Virus record (IMG/VR): IMGVR_UViG_3300020477_000090
Location: 1-30,087 of that record
Length of the DNA: 30,087 nt
DNA from: a virus
Direction: 5' to 3' (one strand)
The notes beneath the pieces are model-generated. The model saw only the letters and a program-made list of their open reading frames with translations, was not told the DNA's origin and did not search any database. The translations under genes were made by a program, and so were the position numbers. Below, piece by piece: positions 24,427 to 30,087 of the stretch (position 1 is the first letter of the stretch; each line of letters starts with the position of its first letter).

Positions 24427-26111
24427 TGCGGCAAGAACTGGGCTATGTCTTCAGGAGACGGGTTTTGTCCTGGCGCGAGGCCACCGCTTGACTGCATGCC
24501 AGCCTCTGCAGCGGTTGTCGCGGGAGGTTGCGGAGACATTGGCGCAGACTCCAGATGTTCAAGGAAGGAGTGCGGAAGGTCAAGAAACCGGACTATCTCT
24601 TCGAGAATCTTGTCGGGCGGAACGCCCATCGAGACGAGAGTTGGCAACGCGGCCATGAATTCCTGCTTCTTGATTGCTTCCGATACTGGAGTCGCGCCAG
24701 AATCTTGTGCATAGTAGGTGAAATCGCCTGTCAGATCGTCAGCATTAACGATTGTAGCCTCTCCGGAGAGAACCATAACATCACCTTCATCAGCTAAATA
24801 CAGCTTCATCATTGCAATGTAAATAGACGCTATCCCTTCTATAGTCGAGTCTCTTTCTCTGGCGAGCCTGCCGACCTCAGAAGACGAGTAAGCAGCGAGC
24901 GCTGTTATCTCTGTCGCTGTAGCCCTGGTCGACTCTCCCCTTGTAAATGGAGCCAGAATGGAGCCTCTTTCGAAATCGTTCTGTACTTCAAGCGCATATT
25001 GCTGCAGCTCGTGTGGGACAGGCGTATGTGGAACAGCCATAATGGAGCCAGCAAGTTGTTGTCCAGGCGACAACTCCACTTCTATGAACTCTCCATCGAC
25101 GCCTTGAGTAAGCTTTGCCATGGCTTCCGAGTCAAACACACCTGACTCTACAACCCATTGACGAGCAGCTTTCCGCACCATGGACGCCTGATAAGACCGA
25201 ATAATGTTGTGTTCTTGAACCTGATCGTAGACTCTTCTCAGCGAGGAGTATCCTCTGAGGGGGATATCAGGCTGCCGAGAGTAATACAGAGGCACGATAG
25301 GAGCAATAGGGTGGTTAGCGCTATCCTTAAACGGAATGGCGTTGTACCTCTTTTCCTTGATCTCTCCTTCCGCGCCTTCCGGCATGACAATCCCATCATA
25401 AACAAACTTGTCTCCATTCTTGTAGTCCGGACTCCAGATGACAAGGCGATCATCAGCCAAGTCATAGAACTCAACTATCTCTACGTACTGAAAGTGCGGA
25501 TCTTCGCTTGCTTTATCTTCTCCGCCGTACCCCTTGTCTCTGGCTTCGGACACCATATCCAGGAACCGTATCAAGGGATGAGGAGCAAACTTTTTGTTGC
25601 CATACTTCTTCTTTGCTTCATTCAAAGTAACATAGTAACGGTGGGCCACGAACTTCTGTGCGCCCCAAGAGTGTGCATCAGTATCCACCAAAACATCCCA
25701 AGGAGCAACCGCAGCAATAGAGACGCGCCGAAATGGGTCTGGATGATCATTGGGCACCAACTTCAAAAATGAACAAGGGTAAATAAGCCCGAGTCTTGTG
25801 CTGTCTTCCAGTTGATTTCGGACGCCGCTCAGATAATTGTTGACCAGGGCCTGCACCTTGGCCGCATCCCCTTTTCCCCTCAAGTCTCCTTTAACAACAA
25901 CTGCAGGAGAGCGAGCAAACAGCGAAGCAACATAGCCTTCAATAAACTCATAAGCCCTTGAGGTTTCAATCAGTATCTGATCTGGCGTATGCGCCTTATC
26001 CCAATACCTGCACATGTACGCAGCTCGAAGCTTCCTCAATTCAGGACGCTTTTCATCCCAGTACTTCTTATGAGCAGCGTAATGTTCCTGAACAATCTTT
26101 GGACTGATCAT
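24423..26111 (-). CDS. Portal protein
   Basis: This is a 562-aa protein. It follows TerL with an ATGA overlap and precedes the head-assembly genes, the standard portal position. The sequence fits: N-terminal helix with RPELRKLRAAYMCRYWDK, then SRAYEFIEGYVASLFARSPA, a wing region with AAVAPWDVLVDTDAHSWGAQ, a YVEIVEFYDLADDRLVIW strand pair, a stem/clip region (DIPLRGYSSLRRVYDQVQEH, then NIIRSYQASMVRKAARQWVV), and a C-terminal crown with TRATATEITALAAYSSSEVG. The last 30 residues are Pro/Gln-rich. Expected: a dodecameric ring at one capsid vertex that binds terminase, adaptor and, probably, the ejection core. Confidence 0.8.
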   Translation of the reverse strand: MISPKIVQEHYAAHKKYWDEKRPELRKLRAAYMCRYWDKAHTPDQILIETSRAYEFIEGYVASLFARSPAVVVKGDLRGKGDAAKVQALVNNYLSGVRNQLEDSTRLGLIYPCSFLKLVPNDHPDPFRRVSIAAVAPWDVLVDTDAHSWGAQKFVAHRYYVTLNEAKKKYGNKKFAPHPLIRFLDMVSEARDKGYGGEDKASEDPHFQYVEIVEFYDLADDRLVIWSPDYKNGDKFVYDGIVMPEGAEGEIKEKRYNAIPFKDSANHPIAPIVPLYYSRQPDIPLRGYSSLRRVYDQVQEHNIIRSYQASMVRKAARQWVVESGVFDSEAMAKLTQGVDGEFIEVELSPGQQLAGSIMAVPHTPVPHELQQYALEVQNDFERGSILAPFTRGESTRATATEITALAAYSSSEVGRLARERDSTIEGIASIYIAMMKLYLADEGDVMVLSGEATIVNADDLTGDFTYYAQDSGATPVSEAIKKQEFMAALPTLVSMGVPPDKILEEIVRFLDLPHSFLEHLESAPMSPQPPATTAAEAGMQSSGGLAPGQNPSPEDIAQFLPQ

Positions 26112-27637
26112 GTATTCACCTTCCAGGGAAGTTGCGTCTCCTTCATTTTCGACGCCCTTGTTTTTGAGATTAGCATGTCCATGTGTTTTCGTCTCGCATT
26201 CGTCAATACTCTTCTCGGAATATCACGCATGCATCGATACGCCAAAGCCATTGACATAGCCATGTCATCATGCATCCCCTTCGGCGCTTCTGGCGTAACA
26301 CGCATTACAACCAAAGACCGCAACTCTGCAAGCACCTGCATGTCCAGCGCCGTTATCATCCCGGCCCCCACATACTCTCTCAGCGTCTCATACGCATCCA
26401 GCTTGCTCTTCACCGAAGTAACCCAATCCATTCCCTTATAAGACAACCACAGGTTCTTGTACCCCATGTGGCGCATCCGATAAAGAACAAGATGACCATG
26501 GTTATTGCTCTCACACAAGACCTTCGCATTGTGATACTTCTGTGCCATCTTCACAACCACATCAGCAAAGTCAGTCGGACTGATCTTGTTGTTCCGATAA
26601 TGATACACCGGCTGATGCGTCGATAGACTGACAATCGTAATGGCCGAGTAGTCAGACCCAACCCCTGCAGCAACATCAACACCCATCGCATAACAATCAG
26701 ACTCTATCGGCTCTTCGTATACCCGGTCACGATCCGTAAACGGCAAAGCCTCAATAGCCAGCAAATCATCTGCATCAAAGTAAGTCGAACTCGCAAAGAA
26801 GAAAGCATCGTCCATGCATGCCGGATACTCCCTTCGAAACTTCTCTTTCCCCAACGTCGCTATCTGCTGCCTTCGCCAGTACAACTGCTCATCATCCAAA
26901 CCATAACGGTTCCCCAAAGCCTCTTCTTCATCAGTCCTTTTAAACCTGCGCGGAGCAGGCATCCGGTAACGCTCATGTTCCCACCACCAGAACGTCACCA
27001 GATGCCAGCCATTCTCAGGACAACCCTGCACCAAACGATGAAAGGCATCCCCGCTCATGTTGGCCGTACTCTCAATAATGATCTGCCCTTCTCCAACTGT
27101 GGCCGTCACCTGAGCCAACAACTCACCAGGATCATCATAAAAAGCAAACTCCGACAAATGAGCAGCAGTCAACGTAAAGCTTCGCGTCCCTCCCTTCGAT
27201 CCAGCAGTATACGAACAAAGCGTAGCTTCCGTATCTGCAAACTCCAACGTCGTAGAATTATCAACCCGCAACTCTCGATGCAACAACTTCGGAAGACTCT
27301 GAAGCAACGTATTGTCCATCTTCCGCAAATGCTTCGCTGACCTGTCATGAAAGCTTATCACCCCAAACTTGACAGGGTCGTCAGTTTTATAAACCTGCCA
27401 CAAAGCATAAGCCCGTAACAAAGTACTCACACCAATCTGACGAGGCTTCAAAACAATCACTCGCTTCCGGTTCTGAACTTCCTCCAACAACCGCATCTGC
27501 TCAAGATTAGGCTCGAAACGAACACGCTTGGAACTCGCCTTGTCCGGTATCCACAACATCCGTATGAACCGCTCCGGATCACCAAAGATAACTCCCATCT
27601 GCTTCCGTAAGTCATCAGGCAAATCAGCTACTCTCAC
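26108..27637 (-). CDS. terL: Terminase large subunit
   Basis: This is a 509-aa protein. The ATPase has Walker A KPRQIGVST (64-72), the Walker B strand FTLTAAHLSEFAF with catalytic Glu163, and coupling motif IIESTAN (187-193). The nuclease domain has D321 in MGVDVAAGVGSDYSAI, E376 in VLCESNNHG and the D457/D458 pair in MHDDMAMSMALAY. The GTG at 27637 is the likely start, since GGGAGG lies five bases upstream; an earlier GTG at 27664 has no SD and would read through it. It is the first gene of the late operon. Role: ATP-driven DNA packaging and cutting of concatemers. No small terminase gene lies next to it. Confidence 0.9.
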   Translation of the reverse strand: MRVADLPDDLRKQMGVIFGDPERFIRMLWIPDKASSKRVRFEPNLEQMRLLEEVQNRKRVIVLKPRQIGVSTLLRAYALWQVYKTDDPVKFGVISFHDRSAKHLRKMDNTLLQSLPKLLHRELRVDNSTTLEFADTEATLCSYTAGSKGGTRSFTLTAAHLSEFAFYDDPGELLAQVTATVGEGQIIIESTANMSGDAFHRLVQGCPENGWHLVTFWWWEHERYRMPAPRRFKRTDEEEALGNRYGLDDEQLYWRRQQIATLGKEKFRREYPACMDDAFFFASSTYFDADDLLAIEALPFTDRDRVYEEPIESDCYAMGVDVAAGVGSDYSAITIVSLSTHQPVYHYRNNKISPTDFADVVVKMAQKYHNAKVLCESNNHGHLVLYRMRHMGYKNLWLSYKGMDWVTSVKSKLDAYETLREYVGAGMITALDMQVLAELRSLVVMRVTPEAPKGMHDDMAMSMALAYRCMRDIPRRVLTNARRKHMDMLISKTRASKMKETQLPWKVNT

Positions 27638-27700
27638 ATAAGCCTCCCAAAGGCAGCATAGCACGTTGTGAGGGGTAATAAAAATTTGCCCGAATTTAGA

Positions 27701-27745
27701 GGGGGGTCCCCCTGCGGGGGTGTTCTCCCCCTGTGGGGGAGGGGG
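27701..27745. repeat. Cluster of alternate GC-rich hairpins
   Basis: CCCCC-TGC-GGGGG (27708-27720) and TCCCCC-TGT-GGGGGA (27726-27740) are two adjacent perfect stems with 3-base loops. A G-run before the first (27701-27706) and after the second (27741-27745) can pair with the same C-runs, so several exclusive folds are possible. In the terL transcript it would lie in the 5' leader if the promoter is further upstream. Confidence 0.6.
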
Positions 27746-27760
27746 TCGGCATTGGGTCCA

Positions 27761-27799
27761 CCGAACACCGTTCGGGAAAGGGAACCGAACACTGTTTGG
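27761..27799. promoter_or_regulatory. Two tandem operator-like palindromes, 24-bp period
   Basis: CCGAACACCGTTCGG (27761-27775) is a perfect 6-bp inverted repeat with a 3-base centre. CCGAACACTGTTTGG (27785-27799) is the same site with two changes. Both are followed by GGAAAGGG or AAAAGGG, so the whole 24-base unit is repeated. Two-fold symmetric sites on about two helical turns are typical of dimeric repressor or activator binding. The cognate protein is not known. Confidence 0.55.
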
Positions 27800-27838
27800 A
27801 AAAGGGCCTTCCCTTCATCCCTGGGATACAACCTTCTG

Positions 27839-27879
27839 TCTCTCCCTCCTTCCTCTTTTTCCAGAGGACGAGGGAGAGA
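27839..27879. repeat. Compound hairpin
   Basis: TCTCTCCCTC (27839-27848) pairs perfectly with GAGGGAGAGA (27870-27879). Inside it CCTCT (27852-27856) pairs with AGAGG (27863-27867) around a 6-base loop. There is no T-run on either side, so it is more likely an RNA-processing or protein-binding structure, or a host-type intergenic palindrome, than a terminator. Confidence 0.5.
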
Positions 27880-27905
27880 GACCCTACCCCATCCCTCCAC
27901 CTTCA

Positions 27906-27915
27906 TCATTGTCAA
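27906..27915 (-). promoter_or_regulatory. Possible -35 element of a late (leftward) promoter
   Basis: The minus strand reads TTGACAATGA, which contains a perfect sigma70-type -35 hexamer. No good -10 lies 16-18 bases downstream (GGATGGGG there; TAGGGT is too far). An activator or a non-standard sigma factor would be needed. The same ten bases occur on the plus strand at 28071-28080, facing the other way. Confidence 0.3.
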
Positions 27916-27967
27916 CGCCCCAACCCATCATCCGCCCTAACCGGTGGTCGGTGCGTTTGAGTGTCGG

Positions 27968-27994
27968 ATTGTGTTCCGTTTCACTGCACACAAT
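27968..27994. promoter_or_regulatory. Spaced inverted repeat
   Basis: ATTGTGT (27968-27974) and ACACAAT (27988-27994) form a perfect 7-bp inverted repeat around 13 bases. It could be an operator or a small stem-loop in the control region. Short length means chance is not excluded. Confidence 0.35.
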
Positions 27995-28070
27995 GTATCT
28001 TCTCCGCACAAGGCTTCATATTATTTTCACAGCCTTGCTCTTCAATCTGAATTATTTTGCTCCGCCTCTG

Positions 28071-28104
28071 TTGACAATGACAATGCTCTGATGTACCTTA
28101 GAAT
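28071..28104 (+). promoter_or_regulatory. Possible early (rightward) promoter
   Basis: TTGACA at 28071-28076 is a perfect -35. At 17-base spacing the -10 is only TACCTT (28094-28099). A better hexamer, TAGAAT (28099-28104), is at 22 bases, too far for sigma70 alone. It lies 40-70 bases before the first early gene, so an early promoter here is plausible but may need an activator. Confidence 0.4.
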
Positions 28105-28115
28105 ATGCATTGCTT

Positions 28116-28127
28116 TTGATGCATCAA
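28116..28127. promoter_or_regulatory. 12-bp perfect palindrome before the first early gene
   Basis: TTGATGCATCAA is a perfect palindrome with no spacer, placed between the putative -10 and the RBS of the 67-aa gene. It fits an operator for a dimeric repressor. It ends two bases before AAGGGACA, an arrangement repeated with other hairpins at two later early genes. Confidence 0.45.
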
Positions 28128-28141
28128 CCAAGGGACACCAA

Positions 28142-28345
28142 ATGACTGAAGCCGAATTAAAAAAGCGAATTGAAGAGCTGCATCGTGTATGCTCCACCAT
28201 TTATGAGGAGATACTGGAAGAGTCTGGCAGAGGTTGGAAAACAGATCGCGCCTATGTTGGCATTCTCCAACACAGGCTAAACATAATGGAAGGCATACTT
28301 GAGGGATATGAAGAACAACTTGCAGCGAAAGAGGCGACCAAATGA
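28142..28345 (+). CDS. Small early coiled-coil protein
   Basis: This is a 67-aa protein, first of the rightward early block. The ATG at 28142 follows AAGGGACA with a 5-base spacer; the open frame runs further upstream but through the control region without an RBS. It is nearly all helix: MTEAELKKRIEELHRVCSTI, then YEEILEESGRGWKTDRAYVG and a third helix NIMEGILEGYEEQLAAKEAT. This is likely a small helical bundle or dimer. No family is recognised. It overlaps the next gene as ATGA. Confidence 0.6.
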   Translation: MTEAELKKRIEELHRVCSTIYEEILEESGRGWKTDRAYVGILQHRLNIMEGILEGYEEQLAAKEATK

Positions 28346-28596
28346 GCATTGATTTTCCACATTGGATTCAAGTCAACGAATCGCTGATAACTTTCAAATC
28401 AAGCGGAACTCTACCCGATGGCGTCGGATACATCACAATCGACATTTCACAGGCAGAATACGCTCACATTGCATACCTGCAATCTCCTATGGCCCTCGTC
28501 TACAATGGCGTCGTCTATGGACGTTCATCGTACAACTCTGACAAAATGGAGGTAGTGTACCGCACCGACAAACCAACAGCGACAGCCATTCGTTGA
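28342..28596 (+). CDS. Small early protein, unknown
   Basis: This is an 84-aa protein starting inside the ATGA overlap, with GAGG seven bases upstream. It is predicted to be mainly beta: SLITFKSSGTLPDGVGYITI, then AYLQSPMALVYNGVVYGRSS and KMEVVYRTDKPTATA. It is likely a small single-domain cytoplasmic protein. No known motif is seen. Its stop codon lies at the base of a nested RNA hairpin that precedes the next gene. Confidence 0.6.
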   Translation: MSIDFPHWIQVNESLITFKSSGTLPDGVGYITIDISQAEYAHIAYLQSPMALVYNGVVYGRSSYNSDKMEVVYRTDKPTATAIR

Positions 28597-28644
28597 TTGG
28601 CTGATATCGCCTTGGCTACGGTCAAGGCCATGTCACCCAATCAA
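28593..28644 (+). ncRNA. Nested RNA hairpin at an early gene junction
   Basis: TTGATTGG (28593-28600) pairs with CCAATCAA (28637-28644), and inside it GCCTTG (28609-28614) pairs with CAAGGC (28623-28628). The outer stem includes the stop codon of the upstream gene and ends directly at GGGACA. It may control mRNA processing or translation; it could also be a structured element of unknown kind. Confidence 0.45.
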
Positions 28645-28668
28645 GGGACACAAACCAAGGAACAACCA

Positions 28669-28752
28669 ATGCTATTCTGGATAGCCCTATCACTTATCAT
28701 TCTAACAGCCATCATCGTCAGCCATGGCGACATCTGGAGACCAGCACAATGA
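28669..28752 (+). CDS. 27-aa single-span membrane miniprotein
   Basis: The ATG at 28669 has AAGGAACA five bases upstream, and the stop overlaps the next start as ATGA, so it is in the operon's usual packing. Residues 2-18 (LFWIALSLIILTAIIVS) are a single hydrophobic helix, with a short polar tail HGDIWRPAQ. Such tiny membrane peptides in early phage blocks can act on host membranes or block other phages, but nothing here fixes the role. The good RBS and overlap support a real gene despite its length. Confidence 0.55.
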   Translation: MLFWIALSLIILTAIIVSHGDIWRPAQ

Positions 28753-29153
28753 AACATGAAACCAAAGAACAAACCATCAAAAGGGAAGCGGATAAATTGC
28801 GTCAACGCATGGCCCCATACCAAGACGTCGAAGCGCTATGGGACTCAATTGAACAATGGCTAACGCTCGCCTATGGTGCCGAGATTGCAGCATCAATCGT
28901 CTACCTTGCAAAGCTTGAAAAAACAATGCTTGGTGCAAGGTTTGATTCAAATGGCTACGTTTTCACAGTGAACCATGACCCATACATGGAGGGAAAACGG
29001 GTCGTCTATCGGCGAAGCGCACAGTTTCAAGACTGGGTTTATGGCGAAGACAGGGCAGAGCGCATCGCCAAAGAACTTCAAGACAAATTATGTGAGTCTC
29101 GACTCACTCCCATGACATGGGCCGAAGCAATCAAAGAGACACCAGCAAGCTAA
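28749..29153 (+). CDS. Early protein, unknown
   Basis: This is a 134-aa protein starting in the ATGA overlap, with GGAGA nine bases upstream. It has an N-terminal charged helix (TKEQTIKREADKLRQRMAPY), a central helix (LWDSIEQWLTLAYGAEIAAS), then strands (RFDSNGYVFTVNHDPYMEGK, RVVYRRSAQFQDWVYGEDRA), and a closing helix. It is soluble, with no recognised family or catalytic motif. It is probably one of the small host-takeover proteins typical of such blocks, from position only. Confidence 0.6.
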   Translation: MKHETKEQTIKREADKLRQRMAPYQDVEALWDSIEQWLTLAYGAEIAASIVYLAKLEKTMLGARFDSNGYVFTVNHDPYMEGKRVVYRRSAQFQDWVYGEDRAERIAKELQDKLCESRLTPMTWAEAIKETPAS

Positions 29154-29180
29154 CCAACACACCACACCACACCACAACAA

Positions 29181-29198
29181 GACCGGGCTCGCCTGGTC
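29181..29198 (+). repeat. Small hairpin before an early gene RBS
   Basis: GACC-G-GGC-TC-GCC-T-GGTC folds into a 7-bp stem with one internal mismatch. It ends directly at AAGGGACA, three bases before the ATG of the 130-aa gene. This repeats the hairpin-plus-AAGGGACA layout seen at 28116-28141 and 28593-28650. Confidence 0.4.
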
Positions 29199-29209
29199 AA
29201 GGGACAACC

Positions 29210-29602
29210 ATGAAAAAAGCAACATTCGAATACACAACAATCTCAAATGCAATCAACATGTCTCGAGACAAAGAGACGGTGAGAGAACTTAACGTATGCG
29301 TGATTAGCAAGGGACGCATCATAAACCCCATCACGGCCAGATGGTACATGGGCCGAAGCAAGTCGGCATCGGTAGTCTATTGCTCGCTCTGGATTAGCGG
29401 CTCATCTATCTACCTCGGTGGTCATGGAAAGGCCGGGGGCTATGGATGCTGCAAGTTCAGTGCGGCATTCGCCGAGGCATTGAGAAGCGCAGGTGTCAAC
29501 ACCATAGAATGTTCAGGCCGAGGTATGTCCACCGTCAGAGAAGCCATGATATCCATCTGCAAAGGCCTTGGGTTCAACGGAAAAGTCACCATCATAAGCT
29601 AA
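29210..29602 (+). CDS. Early protein, unknown
   Basis: This is a 130-aa protein. The ATG at 29210 follows AAGGGACA by three bases; the longer reading would overlap the previous gene. Strand-helix pattern: ELNVCVISKGRIINPITARW, then SASVVYCSLWISGSSIYLGG, a Gly-rich turn HGKAGGYGCCKFSAAFAEAL (helix), AGVNTIECSGRG, and a last helix-strand ending GKVTIIS. It is probably a compact alpha/beta domain. The GYGCCKFSAAF segment looks conserved in style, but no family is certain. It has five cysteines without a metal-site spacing. Confidence 0.6.
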   Translation: MKKATFEYTTISNAINMSRDKETVRELNVCVISKGRIINPITARWYMGRSKSASVVYCSLWISGSSIYLGGHGKAGGYGCCKFSAAFAEALRSAGVNTIECSGRGMSTVREAMISICKGLGFNGKVTIIS

Positions 29603-29640
29603 CCATCATCACACACAACACAACAAATAGGAACACCATC

Positions 29641-29973
29641 ATGACAATCCACAAAGAAACACTGACGAAAAGCATATCAATAGGTAACAATCTCACTCTT
29701 CAGGCTTGGGTTCTGCATTATCCCGGCCACCCACATAGGACATGGACTGAATACCGAATCACCAGCGAACATGATCTGCTTCACACCTCAAAGAATATTT
29801 TTGAGTCGCTCGAATACATAGGCGCAAAGGTCGATGGTCTTGAATGGCATGTGGGAGAACTGACCAGACAAAGAAACGAATACATTAAAAAATCGGTGCA
29901 CTACTTCTCTGCTATCCAGAAATACAGCATGCTATTAGACGGCTACATCATCAACACAGAGGCAACAAAATGA
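29641..29973 (+). CDS. Early protein, unknown
   Basis: This is a 110-aa protein. The ATG at 29641 has TAGGA nine bases upstream. The first half is beta-rich (SISIGNNLTLQAWVLHYPGH, then PHRTWTEYRITSEHD). The second half is helical (NIFESLEYIGAKVDGLEWHV, then TRQRNEYIKKSVHYFSAI). It ends ...EATK and overlaps the next start as ATGA. The same EATK ending closes the 67-aa early protein, but this is too short to mean homology. No function is proposed. Confidence 0.6.
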   Translation: MTIHKETLTKSISIGNNLTLQAWVLHYPGHPHRTWTEYRITSEHDLLHTSKNIFESLEYIGAKVDGLEWHVGELTRQRNEYIKKSVHYFSAIQKYSMLLDGYIINTEATK

Positions 29974-30087
29974 AATTGGAAACATACCTCGGAGATTTTT
30001 CCCAACTAATCATGGACATTGAAAACGAAATCGTCAAGCCATGTGAAGACATGTCATGCGATGGGGATTGCAAGGGAGGTATTCACT
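29970..30087 (+). CDS. Early protein, unknown (3' partial)
   Basis: The gene begins at the ATGA overlap, with AGAGG seven bases upstream, and runs off the window after about 39 residues. The visible part is a helix (MKLETYLGDFSQLIMDIENE) followed by a Cys-rich stretch with cysteines at about 27, 32 and 36 (KPCEDMSCDGDCKGG), which could be part of a metal site. The rest is outside the window. Confidence 0.5.
   Translation, partial: MKLETYLGDFSQLIMDIENEIVKPCEDMSCDGDCKGGIH

Larger units (their letters stand above)
27638..28141. promoter_or_regulatory. Divergent control region between terL and the early genes
   Basis: This 504-base stretch has no convincing gene and separates the leftward late operon from the rightward early block. 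Apparent open frames here have low-complexity products and no RBS. It holds alternate GC-rich hairpins (27701-27745), two tandem palindromes (27761-27799), a compound hairpin (27839-27879), outward-facing TTGACAATGA elements (27906-27915 and 28071-28080), a spaced inverted repeat (27968-27994) and a 12-bp palindrome (28116-28127). Such a region could combine promoters, operators, an origin and a packaging site; only sequence structure is seen here. Confidence 0.6.

Noticed and set aside
25158-25772. 204-aa open frame on the plus strand
   Set aside because: It is antisense to the portal gene, with no RBS and no plausible domain.
27668-28091. Overlapping open frames in the divergent gap
   Set aside because: All are Pro/Gly/Ser low-complexity products of GC-rich hairpins and lack start signals; the gap is better read as regulatory.
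1-30087. CRISPR arrays, tRNA or rRNA genes, insertion sequences, integrase and attachment site
   Set aside because: No regularly spaced repeats, cloverleaf sequences, transposase or integrase motifs were seen, so there is no sign of lysogeny genes in this segment.

Overview
The window is a tailed-phage genome segment. It has a nearly complete late (virion) gene set on the minus strand, and the ends of two plus-strand early or replication blocks. No integrase, repressor of a known family, tRNA, rRNA, insertion sequence, CRISPR array or reverse transcriptase is visible. The order terminase, portal, scaffold, HK97-type capsid, adaptor, nozzle, three ejection-type proteins, tail fibre, together with the lack of tape-measure, sheath and tail-tube genes, points to a short-tailed (podovirus-like) virion of T7-like plan. 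An L,D-transpeptidase-like enzyme and single-span membrane proteins next to the fibre genes would suit a Gram-negative host, but the host cannot be identified from this sequence.

Layout. Positions 3-1337 (+) hold the 3' end of an early operon: a Zn-finger protein that may be a helicase loader, a 100-aa unknown and a Rad52/HARP-like annealing protein. It collides tail-to-tail with the end of the late operon, and the two stop codons overlap. From 27637 down to 1334 (-) run, in transcription order: TerL, portal, L,D-transpeptidase-like protein, FmdB-like zinc ribbon, an acidic protein, a small unknown, scaffold, major capsid, a small decoration-like protein, a hairpin terminator, adaptor, nozzle, three coupled beta-rich structural proteins, three internal/ejection proteins (209, 578 and 2256 aa), three fibre or fibre-tip proteins, a second terminator-like hairpin, a holin-like and a Cys-rich membrane protein, a small unknown, and an HTH protein that may be the small terminase. 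Positions 28142-30087 (+) start a second block of small, tightly packed unknown genes reading away from terL. If the genome is circular or circularly permuted, the two plus-strand blocks are probably the two ends of one early operon, with the missing part lying outside the window.

The 504-bp divergent gap (27638-28141) is the likely control centre. It holds identical TTGACAATGA elements facing outwards on both strands, two tandem 15-bp palindromes at 24-bp spacing, several GC-rich hairpins and a 12-bp perfect palindrome just before the first early gene. The most unusual non-coding signal is a hairpin or palindrome placed directly before an AAGGGACA element, which occurs three times upstream of early genes.

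Most start codons were chosen by Shine-Dalgarno (SD) spacing, or by ATGA/TAATG/TGATG stop-start overlaps, which are frequent here. All functional names come from reading motifs and gene order by eye; no database search was possible.
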